DNA from: Salminus brasiliensis
Lineage: Eukaryota; Chordata; Actinopteri; Characiformes; Bryconidae
DNA length: 64,000 bases
Assembly: GCF_030463535.1 (NCBI RefSeq)
Contig: NC_132880.1
Location: 33,132,342-33,196,341, forward strand
Direction: 5' to 3'
Below the pieces are notes generated by a model. That model was not told the origin of the DNA. It made no database searches and saw nothing but the letters and a program-made list of their open reading frames with translations. Positions 1 through 11,700 of this stretch are shown one piece after another. Within the stretch, counting starts at the first letter, position 1. Each line of letters begins with the position of its first letter. A program made the position numbers and the translations under genes.

Positions 1-23
1 CCAATACTTTTGTTCATATAGTG
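1..23. mobile_element. CACTATATG MITE, terminus only
   Basis: CCAATACTTTTGTTCATATA then GTG, identical to the terminus at 6080-6102. The rest lies left of the window. Confidence 0.7.
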
Positions 24-711
24 TATTTGCATAGTCGTGTGATGCCACAAATAACACCACATTTGCATACAGTATATCTAACAAACATAAAGCAGAGCTC
101 ATTTACATAATGCCGCTGTCACACAAAAGAATATTTATATTTGATTTTTTACCATAATTTGAACCTGTTAGATGTTCTTTACATTTGATCAAATTTCCTG
201 TTGAATGAGCCAATATAAATGATCCAAAATTAGAACATGGAATTTTTACAATGCATTACATAAGTTTACCCCTCTCCTGTCGAGCTGTAGTTTGGGTTAT
301 GCATGGCAGTGGCAAGATATCAGGTGTAAAGTAAAGTTGCTATTTTTACTCATTAGTTTTTGGAGTGGTGGGATTTATTTTACACTATAGCCCCCTATAG
401 AAATTTCACAGATGTTCAGGGTGGTGAAACTTAACAGTTAATTCTTAACAGGGTTAGATTTAGGTTTAGGGTTACAATTTACAGTCACAGAGGAAATGAA
501 ATTAATTTCAGTAGCTGCTTAGTTGAATGTAAATACTATCCAAATAAATATTTGGTTTCACAGTAGCTCAGGATAAACTTGGGATACTTGGAAGTAGAAA
601 CTAGTCTCTACAGTCTAAGTCTTTTGTATAGTGATTTGTATTTGTTTATTGTATAATTATTGTACACTTTACAGCCTCTATTTATTGCCAGCTTGCCTGC
701 TGTCATTTCAG

Positions 712-807
712 GTTAAATGTAGCAGCACAGTGTCCTGAAGGAGCTATATTTCATTCACTGGAACGAGAAGGAATGATCATAAAGATTTTGACAATAAATC
801 TACAGAG
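712..807 (+). other. Isolated exon-like segment (unidentified)
   Basis: A 96-bp stretch flanked by a good acceptor (TGTCATTTCAG ending at 711) and a very good donor (AG|GTAAGTCG at 808). The frame starting at 713 is open throughout, reading LNVAAQCPEGAIFHSLER followed by EGMIIKILTINLQ; the frames starting at 712 and 714 contain stops. If real it is a symmetric exon (phase 2 in and out). I do not recognise the peptide. It cannot splice in frame to necab1 exon 2, which starts in phase 0, so it would belong to another plus-strand gene or to a noncoding or fossil exon. Chance occurrence is quite possible. Confidence 0.25.
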
Positions 808-2143
808 GTAAGTCGAGTTTGTATAAAGTTGTACGTTTTGTATAAATGTATTCAGCATGTCTCTTGCAATTGTACATACTTAAAATATTAAAATATTAAG
901 TGGGAAGCTAGAAAGCAGAAATTTTAGATGTGTCCAGAATGATGACTGTACTCTACAATGACAGAGAAAACTGCACAGCTAAGATTTCTTCAAATTAGGA
1001 GAGGTTGTAAAATGATCATATATAACAGGCATATGTAGGATATGGGCCTTGTAAGTCCCAACATTAAAGAAGCATTTTGATATTCTCTTGCATTGCATCC
1101 TTTTTAGCATATAAGTCACTTATGTTAGTTTTGCATTACTTTGCGTCTCCACACGGTGGCACTGCATTCATGTTGTTTTCACCAGTTGGGCTTATTGGTG
1201 TATGCCTGCTGTAGGCCTAAGTACTGTTTATACTGCATGATTGAGGGTTTGAATCATTTCTAATGGCTTATCTTTAATGTAGTCATAAAATCTGCATATA
1301 AATATACTACTTTTTGGGGAAACTGCATGATGCGTTATAGGCAGTGCACACCTCATATGACTTAAATAAGGGCTTATGCGGGTTATGAGTTGAAGCAAGT
1401 TTGATATCTGCTCTGCTTGTTCCACTGAATATGCCTTTCAAACAAAATCACTGAATCTAATCTAAGAGTCTAAGGTCCAGCAACCTATAAATCTGTCTGT
1501 TAACAGTTCCACAATTGAGCTGTGAGTGGGGCCTTAAAATAACAGCTTCAGATTAATGTTGATGCTCCACTGACTGTAATAGGGAGAATGGTATTGCTGT
1601 TGATGCACAGCTAACTACAGTGTGTAACTTTGGAGAAGTGGCCAGACTAACACTTGCGAGAATTGCAAAATACTGCGTAACCCAAGTCATATTCATGTAA
1701 AAACCTTATTCCCCCTGATTCTTTGACTTTCTGTGACTGTTCTGTATCTCTCAGCTTCTCCAGAAAAGCGTGTCCTTTAGGGATGGCACGTGGCACTGTC
1801 TGTAGGAAGAAATACCAACAGCTCGTTGGGTTGCTTTAATCTTAAACTTTTAAAAAATGTTATATTTACATCAGATCGTTTAAGCCCAGTCACAAATGGA
1901 GACTCCAGCTCTCTGCAAAGTACGCTCTTTGTGGTAACAAATGTGCAAATATAAGCCGTAAGGAAACATGGTTGTAATGTGTTCATTTGTTTTTATTAAT
2001 TTATAAAATTTTTTAATAGTTGATTGCATACCAACAGCAATGACAATTTCATTTGATTATTAAAAATACTTTTTTATTCACATCTGAATTTCGTCCTCAC
2101 CACAATGTTGGTCTGACAGCTGTAAACCAACCCCTCCACTCTT

Positions 2144-2410
2144 GGCAGTGGTGGCTCAGCGGTTACAGCGCCGGGTTATCGATAACAGGGTTGTGGGTTC
2201 GATTCCCGGGCTCGGCAAGCTGCCACTGTTGGGCCCTTGAGCAAGAACCTTTACCCTCTCTGCTCCCCGGGCGCTGGAGTTGGCTGCCCACCGCTCTGGG
2301 TGTGTGTGTACTCACTGCCCCTAGTGCACTAGTGTGTGAGTGTGTGTTCACTACCAGATGGGTTAAATGCGGAGGACACATTTCGCTGTACAGTGCACAC
2401 AAATACACCT
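2144..2410 (+). mobile_element. tRNA-derived SINE, family 1, copy 1
   Basis: Begins GGCAGTGGTGGCTCAGCGG and has a pol III A-box-like TGGCTCAGCGGT (2152-2163) and a perfect B box GGTTCGATTCC (2196-2206). The body is the same as in two other copies (CCCGGGCTCGGCAAGC, then GGGTTAAATGCGGAGGACA). An open frame of 128 codons running through it is incidental. Confidence 0.85.
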
Positions 2411-2984
2411 CGAGTGTCTGGGACAGGACTGCAGTCTAATAATCCTGGTGTTCTCAGTGCATATAATCAGTCTTACATTTGCATCACAGAGGAGGTGATT
2501 AGATGATTGTGACTGAGAGGCATCCAGTCTTCTATCAATCTAGTTGAGCAGTGACTAAATGTGCAGCACCCTTTTAGATCACCAGCACTCTTTTGTGTTT
2601 ATTTTAGTTGCCCAGTTTAATGAAAGGAAAAATAAGAGAGACTCCTCTGCATTTACCCAATCAAATGATGTCCTAGAACATACATGTGTAGTTTAGTACT
2701 ATAAAAATGCTTGTTTTTGTATTTAAAAAATCTTAAAAATCATAAAATCATCATATTTAGTAATTTGCATTTTTATGTAAATCACGTGGTCATTAGTTCA
2801 AGCGAAAACTACAGCTTATCAGCCTGAAACCTTGTCACTGTTGTCAGGGGGCGTGGCTACAACTAAGTTCTCATAGCAACAGCCTCACCCGAACACACCA
2901 GAGTATTGACTTTTACATTGATCGTAAAGTGGGTTTCCATCGTGTGAAACAGTGAGAAAATAAAAGCCACGTTTGAAAGAAACG

Positions 2985-3115
2985 GGAGGTCTGGCAAGTG
3001 CGCTGCTCACGTGTCGCGCGCAATGAGGCGGGGACGCGCGCACAAGACCGGAGAACCTGTGGCTTGTGTGTCGCGCGCGCTGAGGCGGGGACGCGCATCC
3101 CCAAATCCAGACTAC
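2985..3115 (+). promoter_or_regulatory. CpG-rich putative necab1 promoter with duplicated GC-box module
   Basis: This is the only strongly CpG-dense block in the left part of an otherwise AT-rich window, 140-270 bp before the necab1 ATG. It contains two near-identical ~30-bp modules at 3011-3041 and 3068-3097, each with GAGGCGGGGACGCGC (an Sp1/KLF-like GC box) preceded by GTGTCGCGCGC, 57 bp apart. An E-box CACGTG sits at 3008-3013. No TATA box is evident. Promoter function and transcription start are inferred from position and composition. Confidence 0.6.
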
Positions 3116-3134
3116 CACAGCTGTGGATGAACGG

Positions 3135-3144
<10 letters not shown>

Positions 3145-3187
<43 letters not shown>
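3145..3187. repeat. (GA)n microsatellite in the putative necab1 5' UTR
   Basis: About 21 uninterrupted GA units end 68 bp before the start codon, directly downstream of the CpG block. Length polymorphism is expected. It lies in the likely leader or core promoter; GA tracts there can bind GAGA-type factors, but nothing here proves a role. Confidence 0.9.
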
Positions 3188-3189
<2 letters not shown>

Positions 3190-3255
3190 TGGGGGGGTTG
3201 TAGTGAGGACACCAGGTCTGTTAGCCTGCACCACTCTCCGCGACAGTGAGTTAAG

Positions 3256-3342
3256 ATGGATTGCTCTGAAGAGGTGCAGTCACCCTCGGACGAAGCCAGC
3301 ACTCCAGTGGAGTTAAAGAAGGGCATGTCCATATTTCTGGAT
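3256..3342 (+). CDS. necab1: necab1 coding exon 1
   Basis: Residues 1-29, starting [10 protein letters not shown] and ending GMSIFLD. The donor is GTAAGT and the exon ends in phase 0. The acidic/serine-rich N-terminus is the poorly conserved part of the family; the motif KKGMSIFLD begins the conserved core. The 5' UTR continues upstream without an obvious intron. Confidence 0.93.
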
Positions 3343-5698
3343 GTAAGTAGAACCGCGGCGTGATGCCGGAGCAGCAGTCCACACACTTGGCTAACTGGGT
3401 TAACAGTGTTGGCTTATGGTAGCCAGCACAGGCTGTAGTGGTTTATCAGCTGCTGGTGATGAGATGGATGTTTTGGAGTTTATCTACACTATGATGGTTT
3501 GGTGGCTATTACTGCTAATACTTACAATAATATTAATAATAATAAAATCAGCATAAGCAAATTCTTATGAGAATGTGGATTTGACAGCCTGCTCTTATGA
3601 ATGATGGATATATGAAATAAGTTGTGTCCATCCCTTCTGTAAGATTTAATTCAGTTCAGTTCAGTTGTACAGTACAACCAAACAGAGTTAGACTAAAGCC
3701 TCCAGTGCAGAATAGGTAGGGCATGCAATAGTGCAAGGAAACAATAGATAAAACACGAGACAGGATGCTTAGCCAGTATGTGCAAAAACAATAAATACAA
3801 TTCAACCTGATGACAGGAAGATAAGCTTCAAACTTCACATTTCTGCTGTAGTCGAAGGACAAAATTATGTTTTTTTGATTTGAATGATGCTCTATAGAAT
3901 TGAGATGGGTGATATGGCATAAATATAATATCATGATAGTTCAAGACAATATGCGATACCTTTATAAATACAATATTTATTTATTTTAGACATATGAAAT
4001 AGGTGTAGTTTTGGAATAGACAAAAAGGATGGTGAAACCAGTGGTGAAACGTAAGCAATATGGTTTTCACTCATTCATTAACCTGGACTAGTTATGCTGT
4101 CTTTGTAATGAATCATGAACATGCCATTATTCAGTATTGTAGATGTGCTGGCGATGTGCATTCCATTTTACAAAAGTATAATATGATATTAATAAGTATC
4201 AGCGTATTGCCTAGCCCTATGATAGAACTCACGCAAAACCCTTGTTTCTCCTTTTTTGCTTTTTTCACTTTTCACCTTATTTTTATGAAAGTTGTTCTTT
4301 GCATTGTGTCAATTTCATGAGAAATGGAACAATAGAAATGCTTCAGAATTACTTAATTTAGAGATATTTGGAGTTTATTGTGTGACGGCAATGACACACT
4401 GTGATTTAACCATTTAAATGGTTCTGTGTATTCTAGATATATCTCATTGTTTACAGAATGTTACGTGATGTGGGTTGGGCAGGTAGTAAGTCACAGTTCT
4501 GTGCTGGCTGGGTGCTCATGATGTACTGCAGTTGGTCCTGGTTTGTGGGGCTTTATATGGACTTGTATTATTATTATTTTATTATTACTTTAATTTCTCT
4601 TAAACAATGCAAAACAATGTGGTGACTGTCAGCTCTGTATTCTTGACAGTGACTGTCAAAATGACCCGCACCTACACCAAATCTAAAAAGAATGACCTAA
4701 TAAGGTTTTCCTTTGCTAGATGAATTTCATCCTTTTCCTGCAATTAAGAAAAGATCTTCTGGTCTTAGCCAGAACCACAGCACTTAAGGTTGATGTGTTG
4801 CAGCTTTGCATAGCTAATGTTAATCTTCATAAGAGGAAAACATGAACACTCCTTGAAATGACTAATATAAACTGTGTTGATAAAGTCACCTGTCACCAAC
4901 ATAGTGGTGGCATAGATTTGCAGCATGGCTCCTCTCATGAAAAGGCTAAATGCAGCAGGCTCTTGGCGTGCACACCATGGTTTAATTTCTAGCGTGTGAA
5001 TATCTTTGCTGTGAAATAACACCCTACTTAATAGAGTACTCCCGAGCTTGGGGACTATAGTGTGTCTTAAATCCCATCTGTTCTTGGAGGCTCCCTGGCA
5101 TTAGCTTCAGAGACTGGCTTCCCAAGAGTGTGGTTGCATAGAGATGGTCTTAAATTAAAATTCGGTAGCACTATTGCTGGATAGTATTGATAAAATTCAG
5201 TTTTGTAATATTTTTCTAATATAACCCAGTCCCAGATGACCTTTCGCCAAATAAATGTCGTACAACAGAGCTTGTTGATTTGACTTTCCAAAAAGGAAAA
5301 ATACTTTACTGTTTATTTTGGATGTTTTAAACTTTAGAAACAAGCAAATTAAATGATCCTTTATTAGTTTACTTTTCAGTCAAAATGTCCATTAAAGCAA
5401 CATTAGGCAAAAACGGGGCTGGATTCCCCTTACAGTCAGTAATTCGTGCATTGAGACACCCCTAGAGAGCCTGCTTTACACATGCATTTCTAGACAGGCT
5501 GTGAAATACACAACCCTCACTGAAACCAAAAGCATTTGGACAGGCTGGGTAGAGTAATATTGCAGGATTTTACACAAATCTGCTTTTAACTTTAACATTG
5601 TGCAGGGTTACACAATTCTTGCAAGCCTTATCCTGCCCGCTTCACCAAAATGATATAGAGATGATAGAGACACCATTTGCTGACACAGATGTGCAGAT

Positions 5699-5734
<36 letters not shown>

Positions 5735-8700
5735 CATATCTAGTTCCTGAAGAGAAGTAGTGCCAATACAATAGGTCTCTCTGGAGCAGGTAAACATGAA
5801 GCTATTGGCACTAAGCCTAATGCCAGGCGTGGGAGGGCTAGAGGGGTATAAAGCCACCCAGCATTGAGCTGTGGAGCAGTGGAACTGTTTTCTCTGGAAG
5901 GATTGTGCTCCATCCACTTTTGGGTTTGAGGTCATCCCCATCATTCTGACCTCACTATTGTTCTTATTGCTGAAGGCAATTATGCCTTCCCTGGAAAACA
6001 GATACAGTTCCTCCAACAGAAGCAGGAAAAACTTTTTAAAACCATTGACTCGACATGAAACAATGAAAGAGCAGGTGTCCCAATACTTTTGTTCATATAG
6101 TGTAGAAATAGAATTGTCTGTAGTTTTGTTTAAAATCAGTAACCAAGACTCTTTGCACTGCACATTAAATTAACCTCACTTTTAATCCATGTAGTTTGGT
6201 CAGTTTCACTCATTTCACTCATGAATGGGCATTAACATTAACATTCTTTACAATGCCAAAAATGATCTTAACAACAGTGTACAGATGTGTGCAAACTGTT
6301 CTGCTAAGTCAGTTTATATTACCATTACATTCTTTTCTTTTTTCAGATATTGAGAAGAGCTGATAAAAATGGTAAGATGTTTTTTAACATATAATATTTC
6401 ATGTATAATATACACTGTCATAACATTAAAACCACTGACAGGTGAAGTGAATATATTCAGGTCCACTGGCATCTGTCAAAGGATTGGATCAATTTTAGCA
6501 GTGAACAGTCAGGCATGGGAGCCATGGAGGCTAATCCTCTCAGCTAACAGGATTTAAAGCAGCATTATGGACATTTGGTATTTTTTAGTCCTGGGCTCCC
6601 CCTATGTGTGGAGAGTGTAATACACTTGTACTTTGCTGCACATGCAAAAAGAGATACAGAAGAGGCGCTGAAAGTGAAAGAACCTTGTGAATTCATATGG
6701 AAGAGTAATATTACACGATTTTAACAACTTTGACTATGATTATGCACAGTTATGCAGTTCTCATTAGAGGTCTTGTGTCCACTTAACCAAAGTTACATGC
6801 AGTTACATACATAACCGAGGCACCATCCTCCCTTTTATAGGTCAGTGAAGCTAGCTGTTATCTTAAGGTAATGCAATAATGCTATATAATGTATCTTTAA
6901 AGGATCTGCTGCAAAGTCTCGGTAGCAAATACCACTGGACACCTTCAGAGATCTTGTGGAGCTTCCATGCTTCAATGGGTTAGAGCTGTTTTGGTGACCC
7001 CAGGAGGACATACTCAATAATAGACAGGTGCTTTTATGTCTATGCTATGGCTATCTTTTTCCTTGTGTGACTGTCTTTATCACACCAAATGCTGTTGCTC
7101 TGTTGTCATGGAAACACTGGATCATCCATGCCTTATTTAATGTCAGTCAATATTGTAGCACTTCCACACAGGAAACAAATGTCATGTCATGTTAGTGCTC
7201 GGGTTGTCTTTGAGTGCTGTTGTTTTCGTAGGAGAAGAGAAACTCAAATTTTGTCATGTTAATCCAATTGTAGAACCGCATTTAAGGCTACGTTTGGCAG
7301 CATTGACACACTGCTGAATAGTTGGGGACCTTGCTTTGGCAATAAGTGTAGTGCTTTTTTAAATGTATGAAAAACAATAATACATGAATATCCATCTTCC
7401 CATATCCTATATAGTTGTTATCAAAATTATTACTTGAAATACAACACATCGAATACCTAGACTAGCTGGATGTTAGCAATGTGGTTAAGAGTTGTCCAAA
7501 AGGTTTTGAGAAGAGACTTTGCAAAAACAAGGAAAAGATCAAAAAGCACTGGCTGTTACTACAACCTGGACATGGCAGAAGCTATCACCAGCTTCCACCA
7601 GGTTCCTTAGAGGGCAAAATCCCTTGAGTGACTGCAGAAGACCTGTAGCAAGATTTGGTGACAGCAAGCACTGAAGTTTCAGTTGGCACAGTAAGGCTCA
7701 TACTAGTTGCTGAAGGTCTCAATGAAAAGTCTGCTCCAATCTGCTCAAAACCTTATAAATAAGTCACAGAAGCTTTTGGATTCTGCTCTGTGGATCGAAA
7801 ACTGGAATTGTTCAGGCTTCTGGATCAGAGGTTTGTCTGGAAGAGAAAGAATGAAGCTGACGCTGAATAGAACACCCTGCCTACAATGAAACATGGAGGT
7901 GGCTAGATGATGCAACATGGATTCAATTAAGTATCAGGAAATCCTAGGAGAGGTACACGCCTTCTATAAGGAAGCTGAAGCTTTGGCATCATTGGATCAT
8001 CCAAAAGGACAGTGGTCCCAAGCATACCTCAAAGTCCACCAAGGCTTGGTTTCAGAAGAAGTCTTGAAACATTCTGAAGTGGTTGACATAGTCACTTGAC
8101 TTGAACCCCATAGAAAATCTTTATTGGGATTTGAAGAAGGCGGTTGCAGCATTAAAAGTGGTATTTTGTGTTGAATTTGGGGAGAGCACTTGTTATATTA
8201 CAGACTTAATAGGAAGAATAGCATCTCTGTCATTCTCAGCTAGACGTGTTGCCAACTTTTTACCTTTAAGTGGGCAGGACAGTGCTCATGAGCTGCATAA
8301 CACTGTGTAACCCAAGTGATATTTGCATAAAATCCAGTAATGTTACTCTATCTTGCTGGTTCACATGCATGTACAGCTGACCGTTAGGGGTGGCTCAAAG
8401 TGCGAGTTACACTTTCTGACTGTAGGGGGAGACGAGGAGCAAGAAATAGCAATTTTTGCATAATGCTGCTTTAATCCTATGTATGCTAATCTGTACAATT
8501 GCATTTCACAAACAAACAGGGTAGGCCTGTGTCTGTTGGTACCACTGACATGTATTTTGTGTATTAAATGACTTGCTTTACAGTCCTTCATAGGAGAGTT
8601 AAGTTCACAGTGTGATCGTCTTGTTCACGATCGCTCCCCCTTTCATTTCTTTTATTTTCATTTAATGTTCTCGCAGTATATATATATATATTTTTTTTAG

Positions 8701-11700
8701 GTAATGAATTAGTGCCTGTATTGTGTGTAGCCTGTGCTGTCGTGCGTTCATACTGTTTTGAGTGCATGCTGGCATGACTCACCTCAGGACTTACGTATGT
8801 CACCATTTTTAGACCAACCTGAGGGCATGGGTACGGAGTCTAACACAAGCTTCCTGCCCTTGCACCTATATTATTGTTGGGCATGTCTATGTCTGTCTCT
8901 AATCTGTCATTTCTATGCGTGTCCCTTACCAGGATTTTCAGTAGGTGCTTTTCTATATTCAGTTTATCAGTTATTCACCAGGTTTTGTTGCTTTGTTCGA
9001 GCACCTAATTGTGTTGGACACCGGCCCTAAACTGGAACTGAACTGAACACCCCAGCCCAGTGCCATAACACCAAACAAACACTAAACACCAAACAAACAT
9101 TTTGTTTGTTTTTACAGATGATGGAAAGTTGTCCTTTGACGAGTTTAAGGCTTATTTCTCTGATGGAGTTCTGACAGGGGACGAACTGAAAGAGCTCTTC
9201 CATACAATTGATACTCATAATACAGAGTAAGTATTTTACCCAGTAATGGGTAGCTGACATATTGCTTGTTTAGGATAATGTATGTATATATATATATGAC
9301 AAATGATCATGGTATGGAGCTTGGAGGCAGAAGCGGACGCAATTGCAGGAATTTATTAAACATAAAACCAAACTAAGCAAACAGGATATAAAGAAATACA
9401 AACCAAACACACAAAGGGAACAAACAAGCTAACGTACCATGAACTGCCATGAATTCACTGGAACAAAGGGACTACTTACACAAGGACAAACAAGCAACAC
9501 CTGAGACTAACAAGGTGGCAGGGCTTAAGTAATTAGTAACACTAATGACAAGGCGGGGCTAAAGCAGAGACAAAAAACAAACATAAACAGAGCCACGTGC
9601 TGATGTGCACATGGCAGGGCAAAACAGAGACACAGACGAGGAATGAAAAACACAAGACAAGGGCAAGACAAAGACACCTGTTACGAGAATAAAGCATACA
9701 CTGAAAAAAAGAAGAAGAATCCAACACTTGCACAATATAGATTGAGTGTTGATCTTTATTGAAGGAACAGGAGATATAAAAACCATTGCCCTCTAACACA
9801 GACACTGCTGATGTTGGCTAATGAAAGTTACTAATGCGTGTGTGCTTCTAGCGCTTGCTCCCTCAGCTCCTTCAGCCGCTAGGAAATGTCAGGAACACAG
9901 GCTTTGTTGTGAGGGACATCCTAAGGCTGTGGAGAAGACATCAATGACATGACCGGACATTTTTTTGGCCGTTGAGGACAGAGTCACATTAATATTTTAT
10001 TTTTCATGTGAGGGGTACAAGTTTCCATTATTCATTAGGGTCACTTGCATTAGTGAAAAAGTAGCATAGTATAGTTTGGACACTAAACATTTTATGGTTG
10101 ATGGACAGCAGTTTGACCAGTATAGGGAAAACCATGTCAATAAATGATCACTTTAAGAATGAGAGCTATCGTTATCACCATGTGGTTTAATCTAGTGCGA
10201 TCTTTTGCGTAACGTTCAACTTAGCCAGGTGCTGTTTGAAATGACAAGAGATGAATATTGATAAGGGCCAGTTTACTTGAAACATATTTTACTCATATTT
10301 AATTTTTCCCCACGTTTCAATCAGCTTGTTCTGTCTGTATACCAACTGGTCATGTAGGGGCACAGGCAGTATGTTAAGGTGAATGTTGTGATCCAGCTTA
10401 CACCTCAGTGTGAATTTCTCATCTCATCACTTGAGTCATCTTGGTTTCCATAGCAGCAGCTCTGCCGGCTGATTTGCAGACCCTTTGTAGTAGCGTTTGA
10501 AGAGGTTGAGCCCTCTGTTTACTTTTTTAATCCTTTGTATAATGGGGAAAATCCTGTTTGATGGTGTAATTGCAGGCAGAAATAAAAGAGCAGCTATTTC
10601 TCAGAGACATAATCATAAATTTAACACATTGAACTTTCAACTTCTATGTTTATGTGAAACAGAGAACAAGTTATTAATCATGAACACTATTTGGACTGGA
10701 TAAGTTTTACATAGGGAGGCGGGGTAATGTAATTAGTACCGGAGTCTCTCAATAATTTTAGTCCCGTCCGAATGCGCCATGTCAGTCATTTTTAGGAACT
10801 GTTTGCTACAGCATTAGAAAAATTCCGGTAAATATTCCATCATATCCTGGAAAAAATATGTTTTTGTAGCTTTCCTCAAGTGTGAAGATGCTCAAGGAGG
10901 CATTTCGTTTCGCTGTGAATGGCCCAGATACCTCTGTGGCCTCAGTCAAAAGATCCAAAAGATTCCTCAGAGACGCAGCACTTTTGGTAGCGTTAGGCAA
11001 GTCAATGTGTAGCATAGCCTATAGCCTACATACGTGTTATGAACATATAACTGGTTATTTTCAAACTATAAAATTTCATCATTAATATAAGTGGATTATG
11101 AGACTGGATATCATCACATTTTTGAAGGTGACAACAAAATCGAGTGTGTAAATCGAGTAGCCACTCCTACCTCAGCCATTTATGCTGAGATTGAATTGAT
11201 TTCTTGTAGTAAAATGACATCACTCCTCCTCTCCATGTAAAACTAATCACACTCACACATCTGTATTACAAGCAAAGTTCTCTGTGTAACCAAAAGTAGT
11301 TTTTCTTTGGGTTTTCTCAAGGAACCATTTGAAGCACCTTTATTTTTAAGAGTGTGAAGGCAAAAGGCCAATATATGGATACTGTGATGTGTGTAAAGTT
11401 AATTAATTTGTGGTCCATGTATCTCTTTATTTGCACAGATTTATAAGTAAATTAATTAATGAATACGTAACTCATCAAAATCATAATAAATCCATGTGTA
11501 AATACATCCAAACATGCATTTAATAAAACTAGACTTAGACTGTTAATAAAATATATAACACATACATGTATTTAATAAATGAATCCTTTTAAATAACTAG
11601 GTGCATGTAGTAATTGTAAATAAACAAAATATGCCAATATTTTTGTTTTTTTCGAACCTTACAACTAGAGTTTATTTTTTTGACAAACATTTTGGGCTGT

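Larger units (their letters stand above)
1..3255. other. Region upstream of necab1
   Basis: AT-rich sequence holding a MITE terminus (1-23), an exon-like segment (712-807), a SINE (2144-2410), the CpG-rich putative promoter (2985-3115) and a GA microsatellite. The stretch 1500-1720 shares the phrase TAACCCAAGTCATATT with 8307 onward and may be another decayed copy of the AAAGCAGCATT repeat family. Nothing else was recognised. Confidence 0.6.
3343..6346. other. necab1 intron 1
   Basis: Holds a copy of the AATTTCATGA-core MITE (4235-4365), an AAAGCAGCATT-family repeat (5393-5612), a CA microsatellite and a CACTATATG MITE (5665-6102). Nothing recognised in 3343-4230 or 4370-5390. Confidence 0.7.
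6372..9117. other. necab1 intron 2
   Basis: Dominated by repeats: a Tc1-type terminus (6411-6525), an AAAGCAGCATT-family copy (6553-6765), a decayed Tc1 transposase (7480-8165) and an inverted AAAGCAGCATT copy (8290-8480). 8480-9117 holds nothing recognised. Confidence 0.7.

Noticed and set aside
2152..2206. Possible tRNA gene (A and B boxes)
   Set aside because: No cloverleaf with acceptor stem could be drawn, and the same head with a shared ~200-bp body recurs at two other sites: a SINE, not a tRNA.
2053..2439. 128-codon open frame on plus
   Set aside because: It runs through a tRNA-derived SINE; the open frame is incidental to the repeat.
2913..3386. 157-codon open frame on minus near necab1 exon 1
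   Set aside because: It is the antisense shadow of exon 1, the GA tract and the duplicated CpG module; the Leu/Ser run comes from the GA repeat.
5642..6163. 173-codon open frame on minus, longest in the window
   Set aside because: It lies entirely over a MITE with an embedded CA repeat (the Cys-Val run); no gene homology.
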